DNA from: Armatimonadota bacterium
GTDB taxonomy: Bacteria; Armatimonadota; DTGP01; JAKQQT01
Direction: 5' to 3'
NCBI GenBank assembly: GCA_036504095.1
Contig: DASXVS010000013.1
Coordinates: 1-64,000 of the forward strand
Length of the DNA stretch: 64,000 nucleotides
The notes below the pieces were generated by a model. It saw only the letters and a program-made list of their open reading frames with translations. It was not told where the DNA came from and did no database searches. Both the position numbers and the translations under genes were made by a program. Positions within the stretch are counted from its first letter, which is position 1; each line of letters starts with the position of its first letter. This document shows, one piece after another, positions 33,040-41,207 of this stretch.

Positions 33040-35661
33040 CTACGGGTTTGCTTCCAGCCCGGTCGCCTTGCGCGCGATGCGGATCGCATCGACGAGGTCG
33101 ATATGGTCAAGGGGTGCCTCCGGGTTACCGTTGGTCGTATCCCACGCGGAGGCTGTGTCCAGTCCTCCGACCAGGTGCAAAGCGTGAACCGTGTCCGTCC
33201 ACGCATACGGAGCGCCCGCGACATCGAACGGCTCGCTGTCTACGGGTGGTAGGCCCGGGAAGACCGCTCGAAGCACGTAGCCACGCCCGCGCTGGCTCAG
33301 GCCAAGCCCCGTGAATGTGGCAACTCCGTTCACGCAGTTCACCGTGGTGGTGCCCGACAGGTATGAGCCGCTCGCGCCGGTTCCCGGCTTCACGAAGATC
33401 GTTACGGGGCCGGGGACGTTCATTGCAGCGCCATCTGTGCCACGGACTTGGATAACGGGCTGCGTGGCCAGTGCGGAGCCGGTGCCGACAGCTGGCTGTA
33501 CCGTGAATAATAGAGCTGCTACCACTGGGTCAGCCGTCACCGCTAGGTTGTGATATGTACCGGCGCTCACATGTCCCACGCCCGTGAGACCCGTTACTCG
33601 CACGGGGACTGTGTGCGAGGAGGTTGTTCCGTCGCCCAGCGCTCCCGAAGCGTTGCTCCCCCACGCCCACAACGTGCCGCCCTTTGTGACGGCCAAGCTG
33701 TGGGAACCGGCCGCGCTGATTGCCTGTGCGTCGATGAGGCCTGTTACCTGCCCGGGAGTGAGGCGCTGTGTTGTTGATCCGTTCCCCAACTGGCCGTCAT
33801 AGTTGTACCCCCACGCCCAGACAGTGCCGTCCAGTTTCAGAGCCAGGCTATGATGCCCTCCGGCGCTGACGTCACTAACATCGGTGAGGCCGGCAACGGT
33901 TACTGGGGATGATCGCGCGGAAGTCGTTCCGTCGCCTAATTGCCCACTAATATTACCACCCCAAGCCCAGACCGTACCGCCCTGGACGACGGCCAGCGTG
34001 TGGTCAAAGCCGGCGCTAATCGCAATGACATTGGTAAGCCCCTGCACAATGGTAGGTTGAGTTCGATTCGTCTTCGTGCCGTCGCCCACCTGGCCGTTTG
34101 CATTGTAACCCCAGGCCAGCACAGTTCCGTCCGACTTGACGGCTACAGAGTGGTTCGCGCCAGCACTCACTGTGACGATATCGGTGAGCCCGGGCACGAC
34201 CATCGGCCTGCCACGATTCGTATTCGTGCCGTCGCCCAACTGGCCGTAATTGTTATTTCCCCAAGCCCAAACTCTGCCGTCACTATCCAGCGCGAGGCAA
34301 TGCTGGCTTCCGGCGCTCACCGTCTGGACGCCTGTGAGCCCGAGTACGGAGACCGGCGCAAGATGGTCGGCGTAAGTGCCGTCGCCTAACTGGCCGTAGT
34401 TATTCCGCCCCCAAGCCCAAACGCCACCTTTGCTATCGACAGCAAAGCTGTTGTAGTCTCCCGCACTCACCCGCGCAGGCTCCGGCACGCCATTTGCCGG
34501 AACCGGTACTTGGCGGACGCAGTTGGTGGCGTCGCCCAGGCCCCCACTGCTGTTATCCCCCCACGCCCAAGAGGCGCCATCGTGCGTAACCGCGACGCTG
34601 TAGGTCGCACCGGCGCTCACGGCAACCACGCCGGTCAGGCCGGTCACGCGCACCGGAGCGTTACGGAAGGCGGTTGTCCCATCACCCAACTCGCCGTCTC
34701 CGTTCCATCCCCACGCCCAGATGGATCCATCTCTCTTCAGCGCCAGCGTGTGATTGTCGCCAGAGCGCACAGCAACGATGTCGGCGAGGCCGGACACTTG
34801 AGTTGGAGTGAGGCGACCACCTCCCCATGTCCATACTCTACCGTCGCGGCCCAGCGCAACACTCCCACTCAGGCCAGCGCTAACAGCAGCGATACTAACG
34901 AGGGCATTTAGTTTCACCGGCGTGAGACGAGTAATAGTCGTTCTGTCTCCGAGTTGCCCGGCGCCGTTGTACCCCCATGCCCAGACTGCGCCATCCTCTC
35001 CAAGTGCCAAACTATGGTACAAGCCGGCGGCCACGGCGACGATGTTAGTTAGCCCGGTCGCTTGAACCGGGGCTTTGCGGTCCGTGGTCGTGCCATCCCC
35101 TAGACCGCCGTTCAAGTTCTGCCCCCAGCTCCAGACAGTGCCGTCATCCTTGACCGCGATGCTATGGTACCACCCCGCACACATCGCTACCGCGCCTGTC
35201 ACGCCGGGGACGCGAACGGGAGTGGCGCGATCCATCGTTGTGCCGTCGCCCAACGCCCCGTAATAGTTATTGCCCCACGCCCAGACGCTCCCATCCTCCG
35301 TAAGTGCCAGGCTGTGGGCCCTGCCCGCGCTCACGAAGACAATGCCGGCAAGGCTGGGCAATTTCATCGGTATAGCCGTCTGGGCGGTTGACGTGCCGAC
35401 ACCCAACTCACCGTTATAGTTGGATCCCCATGCCCAAACGGTGCCATCCTGTTTCACTGCAAGGGTGTGGTGAGATCCGGCGGAGATCTGCCTGGCGTTT
35501 GTGAGAACAGACTGCGCGGGAGACCAGGCAGGCGAGATCGGTCCACCCGCCTGGCCATATTGGTTGCTGCCCCACGCAGCCACCTGCTGGGATCCAAGGC
35601 AGGCGGAAGGGAGCGTAAGGCACCAACCGAGGAAAGCGAGCACGTAGCAGCGAACCATCAT
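33040..35661 (-). CDS. Secreted RCC1-repeat protein with dockerin-like C-terminus
   Basis: 873 residues: signal peptide (1-23) and about 14 RCC1-type repeats of roughly 50 residues (VWAWGxNxxGQLGDGT, then VxVSAGxxHSLAL), enough for two seven-bladed propellers. Residues about 715-800 form an Ig-like domain (LFTVQPAVGTGSALATQPV). The end (VHALHLVGGLD, then HIDLVDAIRIARKATGL) is the shared dockerin-like module. Bacterial RCC1 proteins of this type are surface or extracellular; ligand unknown. Two adjacent ATGs follow AAAGGT. It is inserted between pnp and the beta-helix gene. Confidence 0.88.
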   Translation of the reverse strand: MMVRCYVLAFLGWCLTLPSACLGSQQVAAWGSNQYGQAGGPISPAWSPAQSVLTNARQISAGSHHTLAVKQDGTVWAWGSNYNGELGVGTSTAQTAIPMKLPSLAGIVFVSAGRAHSLALTEDGSVWAWGNNYYGALGDGTTMDRATPVRVPGVTGAVAMCAGWYHSIAVKDDGTVWSWGQNLNGGLGDGTTTDRKAPVQATGLTNIVAVAAGLYHSLALGEDGAVWAWGYNGAGQLGDRTTITRLTPVKLNALVSIAAVSAGLSGSVALGRDGRVWTWGGGRLTPTQVSGLADIVAVRSGDNHTLALKRDGSIWAWGWNGDGELGDGTTAFRNAPVRVTGLTGVVAVSAGATYSVAVTHDGASWAWGDNSSGGLGDATNCVRQVPVPANGVPEPARVSAGDYNSFAVDSKGGVWAWGRNNYGQLGDGTYADHLAPVSVLGLTGVQTVSAGSQHCLALDSDGRVWAWGNNNYGQLGDGTNTNRGRPMVVPGLTDIVTVSAGANHSVAVKSDGTVLAWGYNANGQVGDGTKTNRTQPTIVQGLTNVIAISAGFDHTLAVVQGGTVWAWGGNISGQLGDGTTSARSSPVTVAGLTDVSDVSAGGHHSLALKLDGTVWAWGYNYDGQLGNGSTTQRLTPGQVTGLIDAQAISAAGSHSLAVTKGGTLWAWGSNASGALGDGTTSSHTVPVRVTGLTGVGHVSAGTYHNLAVTADPVVAALLFTVQPAVGTGSALATQPVIQVRGTDGAAMNVPGPVTIFVKPGTGASGSYLSGTTTVNCVNGVATFTGLGLSQRGRGYVLRAVFPGLPPVDSEPFDVAGAPYAWTDTVHALHLVGGLDTASAWDTTNGNPEAPLDHIDLVDAIRIARKATGLEANP

Positions 35662-35792
35662 GGTGACCTTTCTGGAATCAAGTACTTAGCGCTGATGTCG
35701 AATTCGCGCGGCCAGTCTTCATTCGTTACATCAGCGTTGTTTCGCGGCAGGCAACCATCACAATTGTACTCTAACTATCCCCGTCTTGTCGA

Positions 35793-35845
35793 AATGAGGA
35801 AATGGGGAAACAAACCACTCCGGTTCGTTTCCCCATTTCCTCATT
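35793..35845. repeat. AATGAGGAAATGGGGAAAC palindrome, copy A (behind pnp)
   Basis: 24-bp arms with a single mismatch around a 5-nt loop, 20 bp after the pnp stop. Likely transcription end or RNA-stabilising hairpin of the rpsO-pnp unit, and the presumed parent of copies B and C. Confidence 0.88.
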
Positions 35846-35865
35846 GCCTCAATGCCCTGCGCGGT

Positions 35866-38166
35866 TTACTCACCCTTTTTGGGGCGGAAGCGGAAGCCTA
35901 CGGGGCCTTCCGGAGCGTCCGGACTCGGAGTGCGCGGTCCACGATCGCCGCCGGGGCGGCCACCGCGATCACCACCACGTCCGCCGCGATCACCGCCGCG
36001 TCCGCCGCGGTCGCCGCCGCTGCGCTCGCGTCGCGCTTCGGGCTCGCCGCCGCCACCGGCCGCTTTCGCCTTCTCGCCGGCCTCCTCGAAGCCGGCCATT
36101 CCCTTGCGGGTCAGGTTCACGCGTCCCTGGCTGTCGACTTCCTTCACCTTCACCTCAATCACGTCGCCCATTTTTACAACGTCTTCAACGTTGTTCACGC
36201 GGACCGGCGCGAGTTCGGAGATGTGGACAAGGCCGTCCTTGCCGGGCAGGATCTCCACGAAGGCGCCGATGGGCATAATCCGCACCACCGTCCCCATGTA
36301 GGTTTCGCCGGCTTCGATCGTCTTGGTCAGGCCTTCCACGGCTTTGCGAGCGGCTTCGCCACCCTCGCCGTCAACGCAACTGATGTAGACGGTACCGTCC
36401 TGCTCGATGTCGATCTTCGCGCCGGTATCGGCCTGGATCTTCTTGATGACCTTGCCGCCCGGTCCGATGACGGAACCGATCTGCTCCGGGTTGATCTGCA
36501 TCTTAAAGATGCGGGGGGCGTGCATGCTGAGCTCGGTCTTGGGGACCGAGATCGCCGCGTCCATCACATCCAGTATCTGTAGACGGGCGACCTTCGCCTG
36601 ATTGATCGCATCGCGGAAAACCTGCTCCGGGATGCCGCCAAGCTTGGTGTCCATCTGGATGGCTGTGATGCCGTTGCGGGTGCCGGCGACTTTGAAGTCC
36701 ATGTCGCCGCCGAAGTCTTCCATGCCCTGGATGTCCGTGAGCACGGCGAACTTCTCGCCGTCACTCATCAGGCCCATCGCGATTCCGGCCACGTGGGCCT
36801 TAATCGGCACGCCTGCGTCCATCAACGCCAGCGACGTTCCGCATGTGGAAGCCATCGAGGAGGAGCCGTTGGACTCCAGCACGTCGGACACCACGCGAAG
36901 AACGTAGGGGAAATCCTCAAACTTCGGGAGAACGGCTTTCAGCCCGCGCTCGGCGAGCGCTCCGTGCCCCACTTCGCGACGGCCTGTGCCGCGCAGCGGA
37001 CGGGCTTCGCCAACGCTGTACGGGGGGAAGTTGTAATGGTGGGTCCAACGCTTCGTCTGGTCGCCCATCAACTGGTCCAGCATCTGCTCGTCGCCGAGGC
37101 TTCCCAGTGTGGCCACGGAGAGGACCTGCGTCTGGCCGCGGCTGAACAGCGCGCTGCCGTGCGCCCGGGGCAGGATGCCGATTTCAGCGCTCAAAGCGCG
37201 GATTTCGGTGGTCGTCCGTCCGTCCGGTCGCTTGCCCTCTTCAAGGATCAGCGCGCGAACCTGGGATTTGACCAGTTTCTCGACCGCCTCGCCCAGTTCC
37301 TTGGCGCGGCCTTCGAACTCCGGTTTCACCATGAGTTCCGCGACGATCTCCTTCTTCATTTCGGAGATCGCGTTTTCGCGCGTGGCCTTGTCCGGATCCT
37401 GGATGCTTTTGCGAACCTGAGCTGCGTATGTCTTGACGGCGGTGACCACATCTTCGGCCGGATCCATCGAAACGGGGACGATCTTGGTCTTGCCGATCTT
37501 CTTGCGAAGCTCTTCCTGCATGGCGCAGAGTGGTTTTACCTGCTCGTGGCCCCACAGAATGGCAGCCGCCATGTCGTCTTCGGTCACTTCCTCGGCGCCG
37601 GCTTCAATCATCAGCACGCTCTCCGCGGTGCCGCAGACAATGAGGTCCAGGTCACTCTCGGCGAGTTGTTCCAGCGTGGGGTTGGCGATGAACTCACCGT
37701 TCAGCCGGCCGACACGGACGGCGCCGATGGGACCCTGAAACGGGATATCGGAGATGGTGAGCGCAGCGGAAGCGCCGGTGATGGCGATAACGTCCGCCCA
37801 GTTCTCGCCGTCCACGCTCATCACCGTTCCGATGACCTGTACGTCATTGCGGAAGCCTTTGGGGAAGAGCGGCCGGATGGGGCGGTCCATCAAGCGGCAG
37901 GTGAGGATGGCTCGCTCACCGGGACGGCCTTCGCGGCGGTGGAATGAACCCGGTATCTTGCCGGCAGCGTAGAAACGCTCTTCGAGGTCACAGGTGAGGG
38001 GGAAGAAATCCACTCCTTCGCGGGGCGAGTCGCTCATTGCGGCGGTGCAAAGGATCATCGTGTCGCCGAATCGGGCCATGACGGCGCCGTTGGCTTGCTT
38101 GGCAACCTTGCCTGTTTCGAGGCTCAAGGTGGTGCCGTTGAGTTGACACTCAACTTTCTCTATCAT
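35866..38166 (-). CDS. pnp: Polyribonucleotide nucleotidyltransferase with RGG-rich tail
   Basis: 766 residues. Two RNase PH domains (first: GDTMILCTAAMSD; second: RTTTEIRALSAEIGILPRAHGSALFSRGQTQ), a KH domain (IGSVIGPGGKVIKKIQADTG) and an S1 domain (GTVVRIMPIGAFVEILPGKDGLVHISEL). The trimeric phosphorolytic 3' exonuclease of RNA decay. After S1, residues about 705-745 form an unusual RGG-type tail of GGDRGGR repeats, ending GPVGFRFRPKKGE. ATG 38166 has AAGGAG upstream. Follows rpsO, the classic arrangement. Confidence 0.97.
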   Translation of the reverse strand: MIEKVECQLNGTTLSLETGKVAKQANGAVMARFGDTMILCTAAMSDSPREGVDFFPLTCDLEERFYAAGKIPGSFHRREGRPGERAILTCRLMDRPIRPLFPKGFRNDVQVIGTVMSVDGENWADVIAITGASAALTISDIPFQGPIGAVRVGRLNGEFIANPTLEQLAESDLDLIVCGTAESVLMIEAGAEEVTEDDMAAAILWGHEQVKPLCAMQEELRKKIGKTKIVPVSMDPAEDVVTAVKTYAAQVRKSIQDPDKATRENAISEMKKEIVAELMVKPEFEGRAKELGEAVEKLVKSQVRALILEEGKRPDGRTTTEIRALSAEIGILPRAHGSALFSRGQTQVLSVATLGSLGDEQMLDQLMGDQTKRWTHHYNFPPYSVGEARPLRGTGRREVGHGALAERGLKAVLPKFEDFPYVLRVVSDVLESNGSSSMASTCGTSLALMDAGVPIKAHVAGIAMGLMSDGEKFAVLTDIQGMEDFGGDMDFKVAGTRNGITAIQMDTKLGGIPEQVFRDAINQAKVARLQILDVMDAAISVPKTELSMHAPRIFKMQINPEQIGSVIGPGGKVIKKIQADTGAKIDIEQDGTVYISCVDGEGGEAARKAVEGLTKTIEAGETYMGTVVRIMPIGAFVEILPGKDGLVHISELAPVRVNNVEDVVKMGDVIEVKVKEVDSQGRVNLTRKGMAGFEEAGEKAKAAGGGGEPEARRERSGGDRGGRGGDRGGRGGDRGGRPGGDRGPRTPSPDAPEGPVGFRFRPKKGE

Positions 38167-38213
38167 ATTTGTCTCCTTCAAGACTTCAGGCAGTTCACAA
38201 CGCCACGGTGGCT

Positions 38214-38264
38214 CCGGCGCCTTGCCGGATGCCCGCACGGGCGATATGTCCGGCTCCTTGCCGG
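38214..38264 (-). promoter_or_regulatory. Three mini-hairpins in the pnp leader
   Basis: On the minus strand two nearly identical 15-nt hairpins (CCGGCAAGGAGCCGG and CCGGCAAGGCGCCGG) flank a third (GCCCG, loop TG, CGGGC). Each of the pair exposes AAGG in its loop. They lie about 50 to 100 nt before the pnp ATG and could be protein- or RNase-recognised control sites. Confidence 0.45.
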
Positions 38265-38280
38265 TTATTGCTGCCTATTT

Positions 38281-38362
38281 GGAAGGCTGAAGGCTGAAAT
38301 CCAGGTGCGCTCGATCGGGTGGCCGCCCCAATACACACCCGGATTTCAACTTTCAACCTTCC
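38281..38362. repeat. rpsO-pnp intergenic palindrome, GGAAGGCTGAAGGCTG type
   Basis: 22-nt arms (left GGAAGGCTGAAGGCTGAAAT and two more bases) match at 19 of 22 positions across a 38-nt loop. It is in the intergenic region that, in E. coli, carries an RNase III hairpin for pnp autocontrol; a similar role is inference. Confidence 0.65.
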
Positions 38363-38467
38363 CAACGCGATTGAAGGCTGTCTGCAAAACGCCAAAAACC
38401 GGAAAGACCGCATCAGAACAGTCCATTCCGGCTTTGACATTGTTTCATAGCGCCTTCAAGAAAAGAG

Positions 38468-38737
38468 TTAGCGGCGCAGGCCCAAACGCTGTACAACAGA
38501 GCGGTAACGCTCGATGTCTACCTTTGTAAGGTAGTTCAGCAGTCGGCGGCGCTGCCCGACCAACATCAGCAGGCCGCGCCGGCTGTGGTGGTCCTTCTTG
38601 TGAATCTTCAGGTGCTCCGTTAGTTGGAGGATGCGCGCGGAAAGCAGCGCAATCTGCACCTCAGGTGAGCCGGTATCGCCCGGCTTCGTGGCGTACTCCG
38701 TCATAATGACGGACTTCTGCTCCAGTGGGAGCGGCAT
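38468..38737 (-). CDS. rpsO: 30S ribosomal protein S15
   Basis: 89 residues, full length. Signature [20 protein letters not shown] and [20 protein letters not shown], then LLNYL and [13 protein letters not shown]. Binds 16S rRNA and bridges to the 50S subunit. GGAGG 7 nt before the ATG. Heads the rpsO-pnp unit. Confidence 0.98.
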   Translation of the reverse strand: MPLPLEQKSVIMTEYATKPGDTGSPEVQIALLSARILQLTEHLKIHKKDHHSRRGLLMLVGQRRRLLNYLTKVDIERYRSVVQRLGLRR

Positions 38738-39056
38738 GGTTTGTCCTCCGGTTTGGGAGGGTCTGGGGGCTAGGGGTTAGAGGTTATGGTCGGTGATTAA
38801 CCACCGGTCCTGCCTCCTGTCTCCTGTCTCCTGTCTCCTCGCCGTGGCAGTCCGCGTTCGGTGGCGATATTATCAAGCCACCCATGTCGATAAGCCGGTG
38901 CGTCCGCCGCGAACCGCAGGCGCCCGGAACCTCCCATAGCATAGCACAACTTGGGGGATGGGGAATAGGGGTTGAGGGATGGGCTGGGGTCCGGGTGGAG
39001 GCTGGGAACTGGATTCCAACCTCCGACTTCCCACCTCTTCCAGCGTTCCCCAACCT
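38738..39056. other. Gene-free region upstream of rpsO
   Basis: About 319 bp. It holds a CTCCTGT tandem (three perfect heptamers at 38814-38834, a fourth partly matching) and, on the other side, the long imperfect palindrome after the emfourin-like gene. The rpsO promoter must lie here, but no clear box is visible. Confidence 0.5.
38814..38840. repeat. CTCCTGT heptamer tandem repeat
   Basis: CTCCTGT is repeated three times without change and once as CTCCTCG. A heptamer in non-coding DNA upstream of rpsO may vary in number between strains. Confidence 0.7.
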
Positions 39057-39063
39057 CTATTTC
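38962..39063. repeat. Long imperfect palindrome with purine-rich arm after the emfourin-like gene
   Basis: GGAATAGGGGTTG on the left pairs with CAACCTCTATTTC on the right with few mismatches; inner parts TGGAGG, GGGAA and TGGA also find partners. It overlaps the last codons of the minus-strand gene and probably ends its transcript. Confidence 0.6.
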
Positions 39064-39572
39064 ACGATTGAACCGCGAGCCGTCATCGCGTCGTTCGCGG
39101 CCTTCCAGACCGTTTCAAACGCGGCCGGTACCTCGGCCCCATCCGCCACACTCACGGCCTTTGTCTTTCCGAGCATCGTGACGCGGACGGTGCGCGTCAT
39201 TCCATCCGCAATCGGACGGCCCGCGTAACGACTGGAGAGTCGCATGAATCCCGAATCCCGCACGGCCTTCTCCACGCCGCGCATCACCGGCCCGGGAACC
39301 TGTACATCCCGGTTCACGCGGGCTTTGCCGACTTCGCCGGCCTTCACCACCCGTCCCATGAGGCGGAGCACCGTCTGACGGTCCATGCCGGCCACGCCGC
39401 CGCTCTCGCGAAGGACCACCAGCGAATTCGCGACGCCGCGGCTCCCTGCCACGTACGGCGCGCCATATCCCGAGCGCGTCTGTACCGTCTTGCGGCTTGT
39501 GACCGCGTCTTTGGCCTGAGCCGCGCCAGCCATGGCGAGCAGAGCGATCGCAGCGACGAATCTGATTGACAT
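39057..39572 (-). CDS. Secreted emfourin-like protein
   Basis: 171 residues with a clean signal peptide ending AGAAQA (15-20). The mature part begins with a variable segment, then SLVVLRESGGVAGMDRQTVL and, near the end, GMTRTVRVTMLGKTKAVSV with EVPAAFETVWKA. This pattern resembles emfourin, a proteinaceous inhibitor of thermolysin-like metallopeptidases (SGG-AG-R core). No M4 peptidase is next to it; the function is inferred. GGAGG stands before the ATG. Confidence 0.55.
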   Translation of the reverse strand: MSIRFVAAIALLAMAGAAQAKDAVTSRKTVQTRSGYGAPYVAGSRGVANSLVVLRESGGVAGMDRQTVLRLMGRVVKAGEVGKARVNRDVQVPGPVMRGVEKAVRDSGFMRLSSRYAGRPIADGMTRTVRVTMLGKTKAVSVADGAEVPAAFETVWKAANDAMTARGSIVK

Positions 39573-39585
39573 CGATTCCTCCCGT

Positions 39586-39641
39586 GCGCGGCACCTCGCC
39601 GTGCACTGACATCAGTTCGCGCGACACTTCGCCGCGCACTG
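39586..39641. repeat. Pair of 23-bp direct repeats upstream of the emfourin-like gene
   Basis: GCGCGGCACCTCGCCGTGCA and GCGCGACACTTCGCCGCGCA begin the two copies (39586-39608 and 39619-39641), identical at 20 of 23 bases. Their starts are 33 bp apart, about three helix turns, in the region just upstream of the ribosome site; an operator is possible. Confidence 0.5.
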
Positions 39642-39706
39642 CATGCATACCGCAAAGCAGGCGAACCTACACCTCCGCTTGGCTCACACCCCGCATCCCC
39701 CACGTT

Positions 39707-39747
39707 GAATCGGGATTCATCATTCTGCATTCCGACTTCTGCATTCA
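39707..39747. repeat. Intergenic word repeat, TTCTGCATTC family, second copy
   Basis: GAATCGGGATTC, ATTCTGCATTC and CGACTTCTGCATTC follow in order, closely matching the minus strand of 5937-5971. It lies upstream of a small membrane protein gene. Confidence 0.5.
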
Positions 39748-39805
39748 CAATTCCTCGCTCATCGCTTTCCCGGTCGTGGTATCATAAACACAGAGAGTTA
39801 CGAGC

Positions 39806-40177
39806 ATGTCCAAGGCCAAACACGAGCCGGAACCGATCGCCCTGGATGACAAGGATCCATGGCGCGTTGAAGAATACGGCGGAAAGCCGATTATCCCGCG
39901 CGTGGTGGGCGAAGACGAAGATTTCGCGCGCATCAGCCTGCAGAACTTCATCGTTGAACCCGCCGTCTGGCTGTTTGCCGGATTTGTGCTGCACGGGAAC
40001 GCTTGGAAGACGCCGTGGGACCTCATGGGATACTGGATGGTGTTGTTCGTGATGCTGCCGTTGCGGTTGATGGACACGGACAAGAAGCGCGACCGGGCCT
40101 TTCGCATCCAGTACGTCGCGCTTCAAGCGCTGTCTTTAGGGGCCGGCTATCTGGGCTGGCGGCTCGCGGGGGGCTAA
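39806..40177 (+). CDS. Small two-TM membrane protein of unknown function
   Basis: 123 residues: a charged N-terminal part (about 1-48) followed by two or three hydrophobic segments (LQNFIVEPAVWLFAGFVL; MGYWMVLFVMLPLRLM; ALQALSLGAGYLGWRLAGG). No family recognised. A short run upstream of folB in the same direction; 47 bp lie between them. Confidence 0.6.
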   Translation: MSKAKHEPEPIALDDKDPWRVEEYGGKPIIPRVVGEDEDFARISLQNFIVEPAVWLFAGFVLHGNAWKTPWDLMGYWMVLFVMLPLRLMDTDKKRDRAFRIQYVALQALSLGAGYLGWRLAGG

Positions 40178-40200
40178 GCGCCCAAACTTGGGCCACGATA

Positions 40201-40209
40201 TGCTATACT
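40201..40209 (+). promoter_or_regulatory. Extended -10 promoter candidate for folB
   Basis: TGCTATACT fits an extended -10 (TGn plus TATACT), 15 bp before the folB ATG. Since folB has no ribosome site, transcription from here would give a very short leader. Confidence 0.4.
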
Positions 40210-40224
40210 GTAAGTGCGACTAAA

Positions 40225-40608
40225 ATGGTCGGAGACACACGCGCAGACAAGATTATACTCGCCGGTATCCAGTTTCGCGGTCATCATGGTGATTCCGAAG
40301 CGGAGAGGACGGTGGGCGGCCGCTTTGAAGTGGACGTCATCGTAGCGTTCGACACCCGGAAAGCCGGGACCTCCGATTCGCTGGCGGACACTGTCGACTA
40401 CTATGCGATGCACAAGCGCATCCTGGAAATCGGGCAGAAGGAACGCCACCAGTTGCTGGAGCGTTTGGCAGGCAGGATAGCGACGGTTCTGCTGGCCGAA
40501 TTCGGCGTAGCGGAAGTCACGGTGAAGGTCCGGAAGTTGATGCCGCCGTTGGAGGGAATTGTCGCATATTCCGGTGTGGAGATCACCCGGACACGGTCTG
40601 GTGTTTAA
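40225..40608 (+). CDS. folB: Dihydroneopterin aldolase family protein
   Basis: 127 residues. The FolB fold is seen in KIILAGIQFRGHHGDSEAER (active-site region of the family is FRGHHG with Glu downstream), ADTVDYYAMHKRILEIGQK, and LLERLAGRIATVLLAEF, ending PPLEGIVAYSGVEITR. Makes 6-hydroxymethyl-dihydropterin in folate synthesis. The open frame continues far upstream but the ATG 40225 gives the normal length. Confidence 0.9.
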   Translation: MVGDTRADKIILAGIQFRGHHGDSEAERTVGGRFEVDVIVAFDTRKAGTSDSLADTVDYYAMHKRILEIGQKERHQLLERLAGRIATVLLAEFGVAEVTVKVRKLMPPLEGIVAYSGVEITRTRSGV

Positions 40609-40703
40609 ATCGAGAACCCGCCGCTTGAGGCGGGTGTTATATCCCATAGAGAGTTACGCACTATCGGCGAGGCGTTGTCACTTGCCGTGGAAGGAGAATA
40701 CCC

Positions 40704-41102
40704 GTGGTTGATGTTATGGAGCAGGTTGGCTTGACGGTTACGGATCGCGCGGCGCAGGAAGTGAAGGCCGTGCTGGCCGATCAGGGCGAGCCGAACGCGA
40801 TGTTGCGGATTTACGTTGCGGGCGGCGGGTGTTCCGGCTTGCAGTACGGCATGGCGCTGGAGACCGAGCCTATGGAAGGCGATCAGGTCTTCGAGCAAAA
40901 CGGCGTTCGGATCATCATCGACCAGCAGTCGTTCCCGTATCTGAACGGGGCGAACGTGGACTACCTGGAAGGGCTGATGGGCGCGGGTTTCAAGATCGAC
41001 AATCCTAACGCGAAATCCAGTTGCGGTTGCGGGTCTTCCTTCAGCACGGAGGATTCCGGTGGCGCCGCCAGTGGGTGCGGCAGTTGCAGCAGCGCGCACT
41101 AA
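40704..41102 (+). CDS. Iron-sulfur cluster carrier, IscA/ErpA (HesB) family, with Cys-rich tail
   Basis: 132 residues. A-type carrier Cys residues: Cys43 (GGGCSG), Cys107 and Cys109 (SSCGCGSSF). Beyond the family's usual end a tail SFSTEDSGGAASGCGSCSSA adds two more Cys (125, 128). Delivers Fe-S clusters to apoproteins. GTG start at 40704 supported by AAGGAGA 6 nt upstream; an in-frame ATG four codons later is the alternative. Confidence 0.92.
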   Translation: MVDVMEQVGLTVTDRAAQEVKAVLADQGEPNAMLRIYVAGGGCSGLQYGMALETEPMEGDQVFEQNGVRIIIDQQSFPYLNGANVDYLEGLMGAGFKIDNPNAKSSCGCGSSFSTEDSGGAASGCGSCSSAH

Positions 41103-41207
41103 GTGTGGAGAGTGATGGATGATGGGCGCGCGATGCCGATGTACCCGTCGGCGTGGCGTAATCAGAATTCATCGCTCCCACTTCATCACTAAAAAGGGGG
41201 TACTGCC

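Noticed and set aside
36793-37947. 384-codon plus-strand frame within pnp
   Set aside because: Antisense shadow of the conserved PNPase core.
38814-38840. CRISPR-like array
   Set aside because: Seven-base tandem units without spacers; no array of 23-47 bp repeats was seen anywhere in the window.
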